Counted from the stretch's first letter, positions 1 to 5,800 are shown. The stretch: DNA of 7,717 bases from Myxococcales bacterium (GCA_021784995.1 JAJYHA010000441.1:1-7717), one strand, 5' to 3'. Notes: generated from the sequence alone by a model not told the origin. Numbers and translations: made by a program.

Positions 1-665
1 GCCCGCTCGCCCGCGCCCGGGGCCGGGCGGTGCAGCGCCGCGACGAGATCCGCGAACAGCTTCCCCTGCACCGTCACGTGGGCGCGCGCGCAGGCCGCCG
101 CGCCCTCCCCGTCCCCGCGCTCCACGGCCTCGACCACGGCGGCGTGCTCGGCGAAGGCGGACCGGATCCGCCCCGGGAGGCGGAGCTGGAGGCGGCGGTA
201 GGGCCGCACGCGCCGCTGCAGCTGCGCCGCCTGCTCGCGCAGGAACTCGTTCCCGCAGGCCCCGTAGAGCGCGAGGTGGAACCGCTCGTTCACCCGGTAG
301 AACGCGTCCGGGTCCCGGGACGCCCGGGCGCGCTCGCAGGCGGTGTGCGCGTCGCGCAGCGCGCGCCGCTCCTCCTCGGTGGCCCGCGCGGCCGCGAACC
401 GCGCGCAGAGCGCCTCGAGCTCCGCCATGACCACGAACATCTCCTGGAGGCGGCGGGGGGTCACGGCCGCCACGATCGCGCCGCGGCGGGGGCGGGCCTC
501 CACCAGCCCGGCGGTGGAGAGCTGGATCAGCGCCTCCCGGATCGGCGTGCGCGAGACGCCGAACGCCTCGGCGATCTCGACCTCGTCCAGGCGGGCGCCG
601 GGGGGGTACTCGCCGACGACGATCCGCTCCTCGATCTGCTCGCGGAGCTGGTCCGAGAGCTTCAT
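1..665 (-). CDS. GntR-family transcriptional regulator, FCD (FadR/VanR-like) type, 3' end cut by window edge
   Basis: Predicted cytoplasmic DNA-binding repressor or activator that senses a small, usually carboxylate, effector. About 221 residues are visible with no stop, so only the last few are likely missing (the family is usually 220-240). Residues 1-66 form the winged helix-turn-helix, with the GntR hallmarks LREQI, GEYPPGARL, VSRTPIREAL and GLVEARPRRGAIV. Residues 75-215 look like the all-helical FCD ligand domain. Its usual metal-ligand positions appear as N126 and H130 (VNERFH), H174 and H196; the first is Asn rather than the common Asp. Start: the ATG at 665 matches normal family N-termini but lacks a good ribosome site. 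An in-frame GTG at 683, with GGGAG four bases upstream, would add six residues. It lies 80 bp downstream of arsC on the same strand, but a separate -10-like box and palindrome upstream suggest its own promoter. Family is sure; ligand and targets are unknown, since the genes it may control lie left of the window. Confidence 0.93.
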   Translation of the reverse strand, partial: MKLSDQLREQIEERIVVGEYPPGARLDEVEIAEAFGVSRTPIREALIQLSTAGLVEARPRRGAIVAAVTPRRLQEMFVVMAELEALCARFAAARATEEERRALRDAHTACERARASRDPDAFYRVNERFHLALYGACGNEFLREQAAQLQRRVRPYRRLQLRLPGRIRSAFAEHAAVVEAVERGDGEGAAACARAHVTVQGKLFADLVAALHRPAPGAGER

Positions 666-712
666 GCCGATCACGTAGCCCACGCCGCTCCCGGTGCCGT
701 CGCCATCGGGGA

Positions 713-726
713 TGCAGTATACCGCA
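713..726. promoter_or_regulatory. Palindromic operator candidate overlapping a -10 box, upstream of the GntR gene
   Basis: TGCAGTATACCGCA is a 14-bp palindrome with one mismatched pair (TGCnGTATACnGCA). On the minus strand it contains TATACT, five of six matches to a sigma-70 -10, about 45 bp upstream of the GntR start. No convincing -35 is visible. FCD-type GntR proteins typically bind short palindromes with GT...AC half-sites, so autoregulation is a reasonable inference. It is not shown by sequence alone. Confidence 0.5.
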
Positions 727-745
727 AGCGGCCGCGGGCGCCGGG

Positions 746-1198
746 TCAGCGCCCGAAGACCACCGCGAGGCGGCGCCGGAGCTCGTCGCGGACGGCGCGG
801 AAGGCCGGGAGCCGGGCCTCCCCGGTGGCCCCGCCGCCGGCCGGATCCGGGAGGCCCCAGTGGATGCGGCGCGCCCGCCCGAGGAAGACCGGGCAGACCT
901 CCTCGGCGCAGAGGGTGACGACCGCCTCGACGCCGTCCGGGGAGAGGGTCTCCACCCCCCGGGAGCGCTGGCCGCGGATGTCGATGCCGATCTCGTCGAG
1001 CGCCCGGATGGCGAGCGGGTGGACGGTGGAGGGCCTCGAGCCGGCCGAGGAGACGGTCACGCCGGCCGGGGCGAGCGACCGCGCGATCCCCTCGGCCATC
1101 TGGCTCCGCGCCGAGTTGGCGACGCAGAGGAAGAGCAGGTGGCGCGGGGCGAGCCGGCGGAGCTCTTCGGCCTCGGCCCGCCAGGCCTCCCCGGTCAC
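746..1198 (-). CDS. arsC: Arsenate reductase, low-molecular-weight tyrosine phosphatase type
   Basis: Reduces arsenate to arsenite in the cytoplasm so that the efflux permease can export it. The 150-residue protein has the LMW-phosphatase P-loop CVANSARS at residues 25-32 (nucleophile C25, R31, S32) and the aspartate of the DP motif at D118 in HWGLPDPA. Two more cysteines, C97 and C102 in TLCAEEVCP, are placed to relay the disulfide formed after arsenate attack. Their spacing (four residues between) is shorter than the CX6C of Staphylococcus ArsC, so the electron donor (thioredoxin or glutaredoxin/glutathione) cannot be settled here. The N-terminus carries about 20 extra residues before the first strand. 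The GTG start overlaps the TGA stop of acr3 (GTGA), indicating translational coupling. It is the last ars gene; the GntR regulator follows. Identification is firm. Confidence 0.93.
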   Translation of the reverse strand: MTGEAWRAEAEELRRLAPRHLLFLCVANSARSQMAEGIARSLAPAGVTVSSAGSRPSTVHPLAIRALDEIGIDIRGQRSRGVETLSPDGVEAVVTLCAEEVCPVFLGRARRIHWGLPDPAGGGATGEARLPAFRAVRDELRRRLAVVFGR

Positions 1199-2316
1199 GG
1201 CCCCTCCTCGCCGGCGGGGACGGCGCCGGCGCAGGTCCGGAGCGCCTCCAGGCGAGCGGTCTCGCCGGGGAACCAGCGGTCGCGCAGCCGGAGCGCCACG
1301 CGGACCAGCCCGATGAGGACCGGCACCTCGACGAGCGGCCCGATGACGGCGGCGAAGGCGGCGCCGTGGCCCAGGCCGAAGGTGGCCACCGCCACGGCGA
1401 TGGCCAGCTCGAAGTTGTTGGAGGCCGCGGTGAAGGAGAGCGTGGCCGTCTGGCCGTAGGTCGCGCCCACCCTTCGGCTCATGAAGAAGGACGCGAAGAA
1501 CATCACCGCGAAGTAGACCAGCAGCGGGGCCGCCACCCGGACCGCGTCGAGGGGGAGCTGCACGATGGCCTCCCCCTGGGTGGAGAACATGACGACGATG
1601 GTGAAGAGCAGGGCCAGGAGGGTGATGGGCGAGACGCGGGGGAGGAAGACCCCCCGGTACCAGGCCTCTCCCTTCAGCGCCCGCAGGCCGAAGCGGCTGG
1701 CGATGCCGGCGGCGAAGGGGACGCCCAGGTAGACGAGGACGCTCCGCGCGATCTGACCGATGGTGACGTGGACCTCGGCCCCCCGGACCCCCAGCCAGCC
1801 GGGCAGCACGGTGAGGAAGACCCAGGCGTAGACCGGGAAGAAGAGCACCTGGAAGACGGCGTTGAAGGCCACCAGGCCGGCGCAGTACTCGGTGTCGCCC
1901 CCGGCGAGGTCGTTCCAGACGATCACCATGGCGATGCAGCGCGCCAGGCCGATGAGGATGAGCCCGACCATGTACTCGGGCCGGTCGCGCAGGAAGGCGA
2001 CGGCCACCAGGAACATCAGGACGGGCCCGACGATCCAGTTCTGGACGAGCGACAGGGCGAGGACCCGCACGTCCCCGAGGACCCGCGGCAGCTCCTCGTA
2101 GCGGACCCGGGCGAGCGGCGGGTACATCATCAGGATGAGCCCGGCGGCGATGGGGAGGGAGGTGGTCCCGACCGAGAGCCGCGCCAGCGCCCGGTCCAGG
2201 CCCGGGACGAGGACGCCGAGGGCGATGCCCGCGCCCATGGCGGCGAAGATCCAGAGCGTCAGGTAGCGATCGAGGAAGGCGAGGCGGCGGGCGACGCCGC
2301 CGGCGGACCGGGTCAT
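1195..2316 (-). CDS. acr3: Arsenite efflux permease, Acr3 family
   Basis: Inner-membrane carrier of the Acr3/bile-acid-transporter superfamily that expels arsenite using the proton motive force. The 373 residues are mostly hydrophobic and fit the family's ten membrane helices and usual length of 350-400. Hallmarks are NWIVGP (residues 93-98), [16 protein letters not shown] (123-138) with the conserved cysteine C127, and [11 protein letters not shown] (299-309) with the glutamate E303. These match the Cys and Glu found essential in characterised Acr3 proteins. The short C-terminal tail after residue 350 is hydrophilic. ATG start with AGGAG eight bases upstream; this ribosome site overlaps the arsR stop codon (TAGGAG), only 10 bp away. 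The stop overlaps the arsC start. It is clearly the second gene of an arsR-acr3-arsC operon. It is unrelated in sequence to the ArsB permease, and no arsA ATPase is present in the window. Confidence 0.95.
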   Translation of the reverse strand: MTRSAGGVARRLAFLDRYLTLWIFAAMGAGIALGVLVPGLDRALARLSVGTTSLPIAAGLILMMYPPLARVRYEELPRVLGDVRVLALSLVQNWIVGPVLMFLVAVAFLRDRPEYMVGLILIGLARCIAMVIVWNDLAGGDTEYCAGLVAFNAVFQVLFFPVYAWVFLTVLPGWLGVRGAEVHVTIGQIARSVLVYLGVPFAAGIASRFGLRALKGEAWYRGVFLPRVSPITLLALLFTIVVMFSTQGEAIVQLPLDAVRVAAPLLVYFAVMFFASFFMSRRVGATYGQTATLSFTAASNNFELAIAVAVATFGLGHGAAFAAVIGPLVEVPVLIGLVRVALRLRDRWFPGETARLEALRTCAGAVPAGEEGP

Positions 2317-2326
2317 GGCGTCGCTC

Positions 2327-2677
2327 CTAGAGGCTGCCGACGAGCGCCTTGAGGCGGCGCACCGCGCGGGGCTCGACGCAGTAGCAGACCCGGGGGCCGT
2401 CGACCTCTCCCACCACCAGCCCGGCCTCCCGCAGCACCTTCAGGTGCTGCGAGACCGTCGACTGGGCCAGCGGGAGCTCGTCGACGATGGCGCCGCAGAC
2501 GCAGGCCTCGCGCCGGACGAGGAGGCGCATGATCTGGACCCTCGCCGGGTGACCGAGCGCCCGGGCGAGCGTGGCGAGCTCCTCGTCGGCCGCGGCGCCC
2601 TCGACCGGCCGCAGGTCGGGCGCCTCCCGCGGCGCCGTCACCGGCGCGCAGCGGTCCTTCGCGGGGGCGAGGCTCAT
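2327..2677 (-). CDS. arsR: ArsR/SmtB-family arsenite-responsive repressor
   Basis: Winged-helix repressor expected to block the ars promoter until arsenite or antimonite binds. From the ATG at 2677 it has 116 residues. The winged helix spans about 33-110: [13 protein letters not shown], then [11 protein letters not shown] with C59 and C61 at the classic ArsR metalloid site, then the recognition helix [17 protein letters not shown] (72-88) and the wing [15 protein letters not shown] second pair, C98 and C100, follows the wing and may supply a third ligand. C10 lies in the disordered N-terminal stretch. An in-frame TTG at 2713 would add 12 residues, but that segment contains the predicted promoter, so the ATG is preferred. 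There is no ribosome site before the ATG; the spacing from the -10 suggests a leaderless mRNA. It is the first gene of the arsenic operon, 10 bp from acr3. Confidence 0.93.
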   Translation of the reverse strand: MSLAPAKDRCAPVTAPREAPDLRPVEGAAADEELATLARALGHPARVQIMRLLVRREACVCGAIVDELPLAQSTVSQHLKVLREAGLVVGEVDGPRVCYCVEPRAVRRLKALVGSL

Positions 2678-2684
2678 GGACGGC

Positions 2685-2713
2685 GTTCTACGATGAAGCA
2701 GCGGCGGTCGCAA
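2685..2713 (-). promoter_or_regulatory. Predicted sigma-70-type promoter of the arsR-acr3-arsC operon
   Basis: Read on the minus strand, TTGCGA (2713-2708) and TAGAAC (2690-2685) each match four of six consensus bases and are separated by the ideal 17 bp. The stretch around the -10 is less GC-rich than its surroundings. With a start about seven bases beyond the -10, transcription would begin at or next to the A of the arsR ATG at 2677. Confidence 0.5.
2686..2697. promoter_or_regulatory. Candidate ArsR operator over the -10 of the ars promoter
   Basis: TTCTACGATGAA is an interrupted dyad (TTCnnCGnnGAA) lying on the -10 hexamer and part of the spacer, where ArsR dimer binding would exclude RNA polymerase. 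Known ArsR sites are variable AT-rich dyads, so the match is by position and symmetry only. Confidence 0.4.
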
Positions 2714-2791
2714 CGCGGGCGGCCCGCCGTCACCAAGGCGTCACGAGGGCCGGCGAACGGGGTTCCCGCCCTTCCGGCGCGCCCGGCGGCC

Positions 2792-2807
2792 ATCGTCCGG
2801 GAACGAT
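2792..2807. repeat. Inverted repeat ATCGT-N6-ACGAT between the CoA-binding gene and arsR
   Basis: ATCGT and ACGAT form perfect 5-bp arms around CCGGGA, in a locally less GC-rich patch 115 bp upstream of the arsR start. It could be a regulator site or chance; no flanking promoter boxes are apparent. Confidence 0.3.
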
Positions 2808-2815
2808 ATGGCGCG

Positions 2816-2848
2816 GCCTCCCGGAGGCGGCCGGCGCCTCCCGGGAGG
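2816..2848 (-). terminator. Overlapping hairpins downstream of the CoA-binding gene, possible terminator
   Basis: Starting about 11 bases past the stop of the CoA-binding gene, the minus strand can form CCTCCC/GGGAGG (2837-2848), GCCTCC-C-GGAGGC (2816-2828), or an alternative longer pairing of CCTCCCGG (2817-2824) with CCGGGAGG (2841-2848). No T-tract follows, so it is not a classical intrinsic terminator. Its position between two unrelated transcription units is the main support. Confidence 0.35.
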
Positions 2849-2858
2849 TCCGGCCGGT

Positions 2859-3287
2859 TCAGCCGTGCTGCTCGTGGTAGCCCATGACCACCAGCAGGCA
2901 GGGCCCCCCGGCGATCACGTTCATGCCCAGCGCCTCGGCGCTCCGGATCGCCTCGGCGCTCTCCGCCCCCGGCTGCATCCAGACGTGCTTCACGCCCGCG
3001 GCGTGGGCCTCGCGCACCACCTGCTCGGTGGCGGCCGGCGGGGTGATGACCGAGATGGCCGGCACCCGGACCGGCAGGGCCGCCAGCGAGGGGTAGGCCT
3101 TTCGCCCCTCGACCTCGGGCGCCCGGGGGTTGATCGGGTACACCTCCCGACCGTGCTGGAGGTAGCAGCGCAGGACCTTGTTGCCGTACTTCTCGCGATC
3201 GGTGCTCGCGCCCACCACGGCGAAGGGGCCAGAGGCGAGGAAGGCCTGGATGCGATCGGTCTCGGAGGCGGAGGGGATGGCGGACAT
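2859..3287 (-). CDS. Small CoA-binding-domain (Rossmann-like) protein, YccU-type
   Basis: A 142-residue single-domain protein of the CoA-binding family related to the nucleotide-binding part of succinyl-CoA synthetase alpha. Such stand-alone proteins bind CoA or CoA-like nucleotides and their role is not established. Visible family features are FAVVGASTDREKYGNKV (residues 22-38, the dinucleotide-type loop), YPINPRAPEVEGRKAYPSL (50-68), VITPP (80-84), HVWMQPGAES (101-110) and GPCLLV at the C-terminal end. The length is typical. Start: the ATG at 3287 is preceded by GAGGAG five bases away, which beats a longer in-frame option at 3353 that would run through the strong hairpin. It lies 75 bp downstream of the SDR gene on the same strand with no obvious promoter of its own, so co-transcription with Rrf2-SDR is likely but may be modulated by the hairpin between them. 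Family is confident; function is not. Confidence 0.88.
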   Translation of the reverse strand: MSAIPSASETDRIQAFLASGPFAVVGASTDREKYGNKVLRCYLQHGREVYPINPRAPEVEGRKAYPSLAALPVRVPAISVITPPAATEQVVREAHAAGVKHVWMQPGAESAEAIRSAEALGMNVIAGGPCLLVVMGYHEQHG

Positions 3288-3311
3288 GGTGGCTCCTCGT
3301 CGGGGTGGAGG

Positions 3312-3347
3312 CGGATCCCGGGTTCCCACCGTGGGAGCCGGGATCCG
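3312..3347. repeat. Strong two-stage hairpin between the SDR and CoA-binding genes
   Basis: CGGATCCCGG and CCGGGATCCG are perfect 10-bp arms. Inside them TCCCA and TGGGA pair again around a CCG loop after a small asymmetric internal loop. On the minus strand it begins 15 bases after the SDR stop and ends about 25 bases before the CoA-binding gene start. No T-run follows, so it could be an mRNA-stabilising or processing hairpin, a weak terminator, or a protein-binding dyad. Confidence 0.6.
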
Positions 3348-3362
3348 GCCCATCGGGTCGGC

Positions 3363-4091
3363 CTACCGGCTCACCCGCCAGCTCGAGTCCCACCCGAGGG
3401 CGCGCGTCGCCTTGTCGCTCGAGACCGAGACGTCCGGCTCGGCGACGTTGTAGATGCCGCGGTCGCCCCGGGTGACGGCGAGCACCGCGGCCCGGGCCGC
3501 GGCGTCGACGTGCACCGACCCGGGGGCGATCGGCGCGTCGAAGCCCGTCCCCGGTCCGTAGAGGAGCCCGTAGCGGAGCACGACGCCGTCGGGCGGCGCC
3601 TCGACCACCTGGCGCTCGAGGCTCCGGACGGCGCGCGCCGTCTCTCCGTAGGCCGGGTGGCCATCGGGCAGCAGCGGATCCTCCTCCCGGTGCGGCAGGG
3701 GCCCCTCGGCGTAGACGAAGGAGATGCTCTGGGCGATGAGCCGCCGGGCGCCGGCGGCGACCGCGGCCGCGACCAGGTTCCGCGTCCCCTCCTCCCGCAG
3801 GCGCGCGTTGCGCACCAGCGCCGCGGCCATCTCGCTCGCCTCGAGGGCGTGCGGCAGGTCGGTGAGCTGGTGGATCACCACCTCGGGCCGGGCGTCGGCG
3901 ACCACCGCCCGCAGGGCGGGGGCGTCGAAGACGTCGACCACCACCGGCTCGACGCCCAGCTCGCGGAGCAGGCCCGCCTTGTCCGCGGACCGGGTGCTGC
4001 CGACCACACGCCAGCCGTCGGCCACGAGGAGCGGCGCCAGCCGCCGCCCGATCGCTCCGGACGCACCCGCGAGGAAGATGCTCTTCTTCAT
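3363..4091 (-). CDS. Atypical short-chain dehydrogenase/reductase, NAD-dependent epimerase-like, short form
   Basis: A predicted soluble NAD(P)-binding protein of the extended/atypical SDR class; substrate unknown. The 242 residues start with the Rossmann fingerprint GASGAIG (9-15). V30-R34 follow as the second strand, VDVF (52-55) is the cofactor adenine-binding region, and RLIAQSISFVYAEG (117-130) is the central strand. The active-site helix YGETARAVRSLE (148-159) has Tyr but Ala where the YxxxK lysine is expected. RYGLLYGPGTGFDAP then leads directly to GSVHVDAAARAAV. Relatives of this type, from memory, are nearer 280-300 residues, with about 25-30 more residues between those two motifs, so the substrate-binding part is reduced. 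The reading frame is intact there. ATG start with AGGGAG eight bases upstream; the ATG overlaps the Rrf2 stop (ATGA), indicating a coupled operon. The regulator probably controls this gene. Confidence 0.85.
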   Translation of the reverse strand: MKKSIFLAGASGAIGRRLAPLLVADGWRVVGSTRSADKAGLLRELGVEPVVVDVFDAPALRAVVADARPEVVIHQLTDLPHALEASEMAAALVRNARLREEGTRNLVAAAVAAGARRLIAQSISFVYAEGPLPHREEDPLLPDGHPAYGETARAVRSLERQVVEAPPDGVVLRYGLLYGPGTGFDAPIAPGSVHVDAAARAAVLAVTRGDRGIYNVAEPDVSVSSDKATRALGWDSSWRVSR

Positions 4092-4687
4092 GACCGTGAC
4101 TCCCTGGGTTGACCACGTGGACTTGCTGCGGCGGCGGCCGCCGACCTCGCGGCGGCCCGGCGCTTCCCCCGGCGCGGCGCGGTGCGCCCGAGCCGGCGCT
4201 CCTGGAACCAGCCCTCCGCCTCGCGGACGAACTGCTCCGGCGCCTTCCGGCCGAACTCGCGCCCCAGATCGGCGACCGTCTTCGACGCCAGGAAGGCCCG
4301 GAGCGCGTCCTCCGCCTCCTTCATGAAGAGGTGGATCCGGCACATCCCCTGGACGCTCCAGCCGGGCGCCTCCCCGCCGAAGAGGGCGCAGTGGCGGCGG
4401 ATCTCGGCGCACTCGAAGAGGGCGCGGCCCGGCTCGACGGCCTCGAGGACGTCCTGCACGGTGATCTGCGCGGGCGGCCGGGCCAGCCGGTACCCGCCGC
4501 GGACGCCCTCGATGGCGCCGACGAGCCCCGCCTTCTCGAGCCGGGTGAGGAGCTTCGCGAGGAAGCGCTCGGGGAGCTCCTGGAAGCGCGCCAGGTCGCG
4601 GGCGCTGACCGGCTCGGACCGCGCCGCCAGGACGAGGAGCGAATGGAGCGCGTACTCCGCGCTGGCGCCGTGCAGGGATGAACTCAA
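4088..4687 (-). CDS. Rrf2-family transcriptional regulator with three cysteines
   Basis: A predicted cytoplasmic winged-helix dimer of the Rrf2 family (IscR, NsrR, CymR), several members of which sense Fe-S status, nitric oxide or redox state. The 199 residues show the family pattern: EYALHSLLVLAA (11-22), ARDLARFQELPERFLAKLLTRLEKAGLV (29-56), the wing GVRGGYRLARPP (61-72) and ITVQDVLEAVEPG (75-87). Three cysteines follow, C93, C100 and C116, spaced CX6CX15C, wider than the compact spacing in IscR. Cluster binding is therefore possible but not assured. Residues 165-199 form a basic, alanine-rich tail absent from typical 140-165-residue members. The start is taken as the TTG at 4687 because GGAGGT lies five bases upstream, close behind a promoter. 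The open frame upstream would have to cross that promoter. Its stop overlaps the SDR start. Confidence 0.88.
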   Translation of the reverse strand: MSSSLHGASAEYALHSLLVLAARSEPVSARDLARFQELPERFLAKLLTRLEKAGLVGAIEGVRGGYRLARPPAQITVQDVLEAVEPGRALFECAEIRRHCALFGGEAPGWSVQGMCRIHLFMKEAEDALRAFLASKTVADLGREFGRKAPEQFVREAEGWFQERRLGRTAPRRGKRRAAARSAAAAAASPRGQPRESRS

Positions 4688-4692
4688 CTCGC

Positions 4693-4698
4693 ACCTCC
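4693..4698 (-). promoter_or_regulatory. Ribosome binding site fixing a TTG start of the Rrf2 gene
   Basis: The minus strand reads GGAGGT, five bases before TTG at 4687. It is a near-perfect anti-16S match and decides for a rare TTG start where no ATG is suitably placed. Confidence 0.75.
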
Positions 4699-4708
4699 GA
4701 GGTAGCAC

Positions 4709-4738
4709 TTCATAGCGCCTGCCGGGGGCGGGGGTCAA
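4709..4738 (-). promoter_or_regulatory. Predicted sigma-70 promoter of the Rrf2-SDR operon
   Basis: The minus strand carries TTGACC (4738-4733, five of six) and TATGAA (4714-4709, four of six) with an 18-bp spacer. It is followed by a short leader holding the GGAGGT ribosome site. It is the clearest promoter in the window. Rrf2 proteins often repress their own operon, but no symmetric operator stands out here. The rest of 4739-4886 shows GC-rich dyads around 4749-4773 and nothing else I can assign. Confidence 0.6.
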
Positions 4739-4886
4739 GGCCGGGGGTCGCCGGCCGCGCGGCGCGCGGCGATCGCGTCCGGTGGAGGGCTCGTTCAGGA
4801 GCTGGTGGACGAGGATGGGGCGGCGAGCGAAGCGGGTGCGGTCCCTCGCCTCCGGGAGCTGCGGCTCCACCTCGCCGACGACGGCG

Positions 4887-5459
4887 TCAAAGAGAACGGA
4901 CCCCGTCGCCGGAGATCTCCTGCTGGCGGCAGGACGCGGCCTGGTTCCACGACGCCACCCGGAGGCCCGCGGGGAAGGTAGCCAGCGGGGGAGTGCGGGT
5001 CAGGTCGACGGAGGCGGGGTACCGGCCGCGCCGGGCGGGGACCCGCGCGAACTGCTGCCCCCACTTCTCCAGGTAGAGCGGCTGCCAGCCGCGGTGGGGC
5101 CACGGCGCGAGGAAGACGTTGCGCACCATCTCCGTGCGCGAGACGATCCGGAGCCGGCGATGGCGCCTCTTCATGACGTAGAGCGGGCAGCCACCCGTGC
5201 CGCACCAGTAGGGCGCCTCGACGAAGACCAGGATCTCGGCCCGGCCGTCGCCGTCGAGGTCCTCGAGGGCGTAGAGGAAGCAGCCGCGCTCGCTCCGGGG
5301 GAGCCGCTGCTCGATGGCTGGCTCGACCCGTTCACGCACGGCCTGGGGCGCGCCCTGGCCCGGCCGCTCCCGCGGCCAGGACCCGATCGCCAGGCCGAGG
5401 CCCGGGGGGGCGCCGGCGGCGGCCAGGAGGATGGGCAGCAGGGCAGCGAGCGGGGTCAA
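4887..5459 (-). CDS. Predicted secreted protein of unknown function with DxDGDG and YWCGTGGC motifs
   Basis: 190 residues. The first 16-26 (TPLAALLPILLAAAGAPPG) look like a Sec signal peptide with a very short n-region and no lipobox cysteine, so export to the periplasm or beyond is inferred. The body has EDLDGDGRAEILVFVEAPYWCGTGGCPLYV (66-95): an FG-GAP/EF-hand-like acidic loop D67-x-D69-G-D71-G followed by a strand, then C86 and C91, which may form a disulfide. C60 and C177 are further candidates for a pair. Similar 'DLNGDG ... YWCGTGGC' segments occur in small exported proteins of unknown role in other Proteobacteria (from memory, not searched). The start is TTG at 5459 with GGAGGT five bases upstream, the same arrangement as in the Rrf2 gene. 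It follows the 61-residue gene by 16 bp, so the two are likely co-transcribed. I cannot assign a function. Confidence 0.75.
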   Translation of the reverse strand: MTPLAALLPILLAAAGAPPGLGLAIGSWPRERPGQGAPQAVRERVEPAIEQRLPRSERGCFLYALEDLDGDGRAEILVFVEAPYWCGTGGCPLYVMKRRHRRLRIVSRTEMVRNVFLAPWPHRGWQPLYLEKWGQQFARVPARRGRYPASVDLTRTPPLATFPAGLRVASWNQAASCRQQEISGDGVRSL

Positions 5460-5464
5460 CGGCC

Positions 5465-5470
5465 ACCTCC
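5465..5470 (-). promoter_or_regulatory. Ribosome binding site fixing the TTG start of the secreted protein gene
   Basis: GGAGGT on the minus strand, five bases before TTG at 5459. No ATG or GTG sits at an equally good position before the hydrophobic leader. Confidence 0.7.
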
Positions 5471-5475
5471 GGCGA

Positions 5476-5661
5476 TCACCCGGCGCTCGCCCGGCGCCTC
5501 CGGGCGCGGGGCTCGACCCGGTCGCGGCTCGGCGAGAAGCGGCGGCGGAGCTCGGCGACCTGGGCTGGCGTGAGCGGCGAGAGCACGAAGTGCGGGTCGC
5601 GGTCGTCGATGCCGGCGGCGACGAGGAGCGCGTCGGCGCCGACGAGCTGGAGCTCGGACAT
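5476..5661 (-). CDS. Small protein of unknown function (61 residues)
   Basis: A short open frame starting at an ATG with a GGGGGA purine run four bases upstream. Nearly every codon from 5661 to about 5530 ends in G or C, as expected for a true gene here. The first 42 residues read like a folded peptide: SELQLVGADALLVAAGIDD, then HFVLSPLTPAQVAELRRRF. The C-terminal third is a disordered, arginine-rich tail. An in-frame ATG at 5790 and others nearer would extend the N-terminus, but that stretch has more A/T-ending codons and no ribosome site. No domain is recognised. It precedes the secreted-protein gene by 16 bp in the same direction and is divergent from the sigma-like gene. It could be an isolated small gene or the remnant of a larger one. 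Confidence 0.5.
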   Translation of the reverse strand: MSELQLVGADALLVAAGIDDRDPHFVLSPLTPAQVAELRRRFSPSRDRVEPRARRRRASAG

Positions 5662-5800
5662 GTGGTCCCCCGTGAAGACGCTCGCCCGACCTGGCGCGAA
5701 CGCCCGAGGGGATGACGCCAGGGAGGCGCGCGCCATCCGCAGCCGGACGAACCCGGGGGGCGGGGGCGGCCGGCGAGTGAAACTTCCCATGTCGACGGTG

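Noticed and set aside
1366..2352. A long plus-strand frame opposite acr3
   Set aside because: Asp/Gly/Glu-rich antisense translation of a clear membrane transporter; no start signals or domain.
2678..2713. N-terminal extension of ArsR from the TTG at 2713
   Set aside because: The segment holds the predicted promoter and dyad, has no ribosome site, and adds nothing matching the ArsR family.
2674..4116. A 480-codon minus-strand frame covering the CoA-binding and SDR genes
   Set aside because: It is arginine/glycine/alanine-rich, lacks any domain, and overlaps two genes with recognisable motifs and ribosome sites. This is typical of an out-of-frame shadow in GC-rich DNA.
4749..4773. GC-rich dyad (CGCCGGCCGCGC region) upstream of the Rrf2 promoter
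   Set aside because: Simple alternation of G and C makes many overlapping pairings; no specific arm structure or positional argument.
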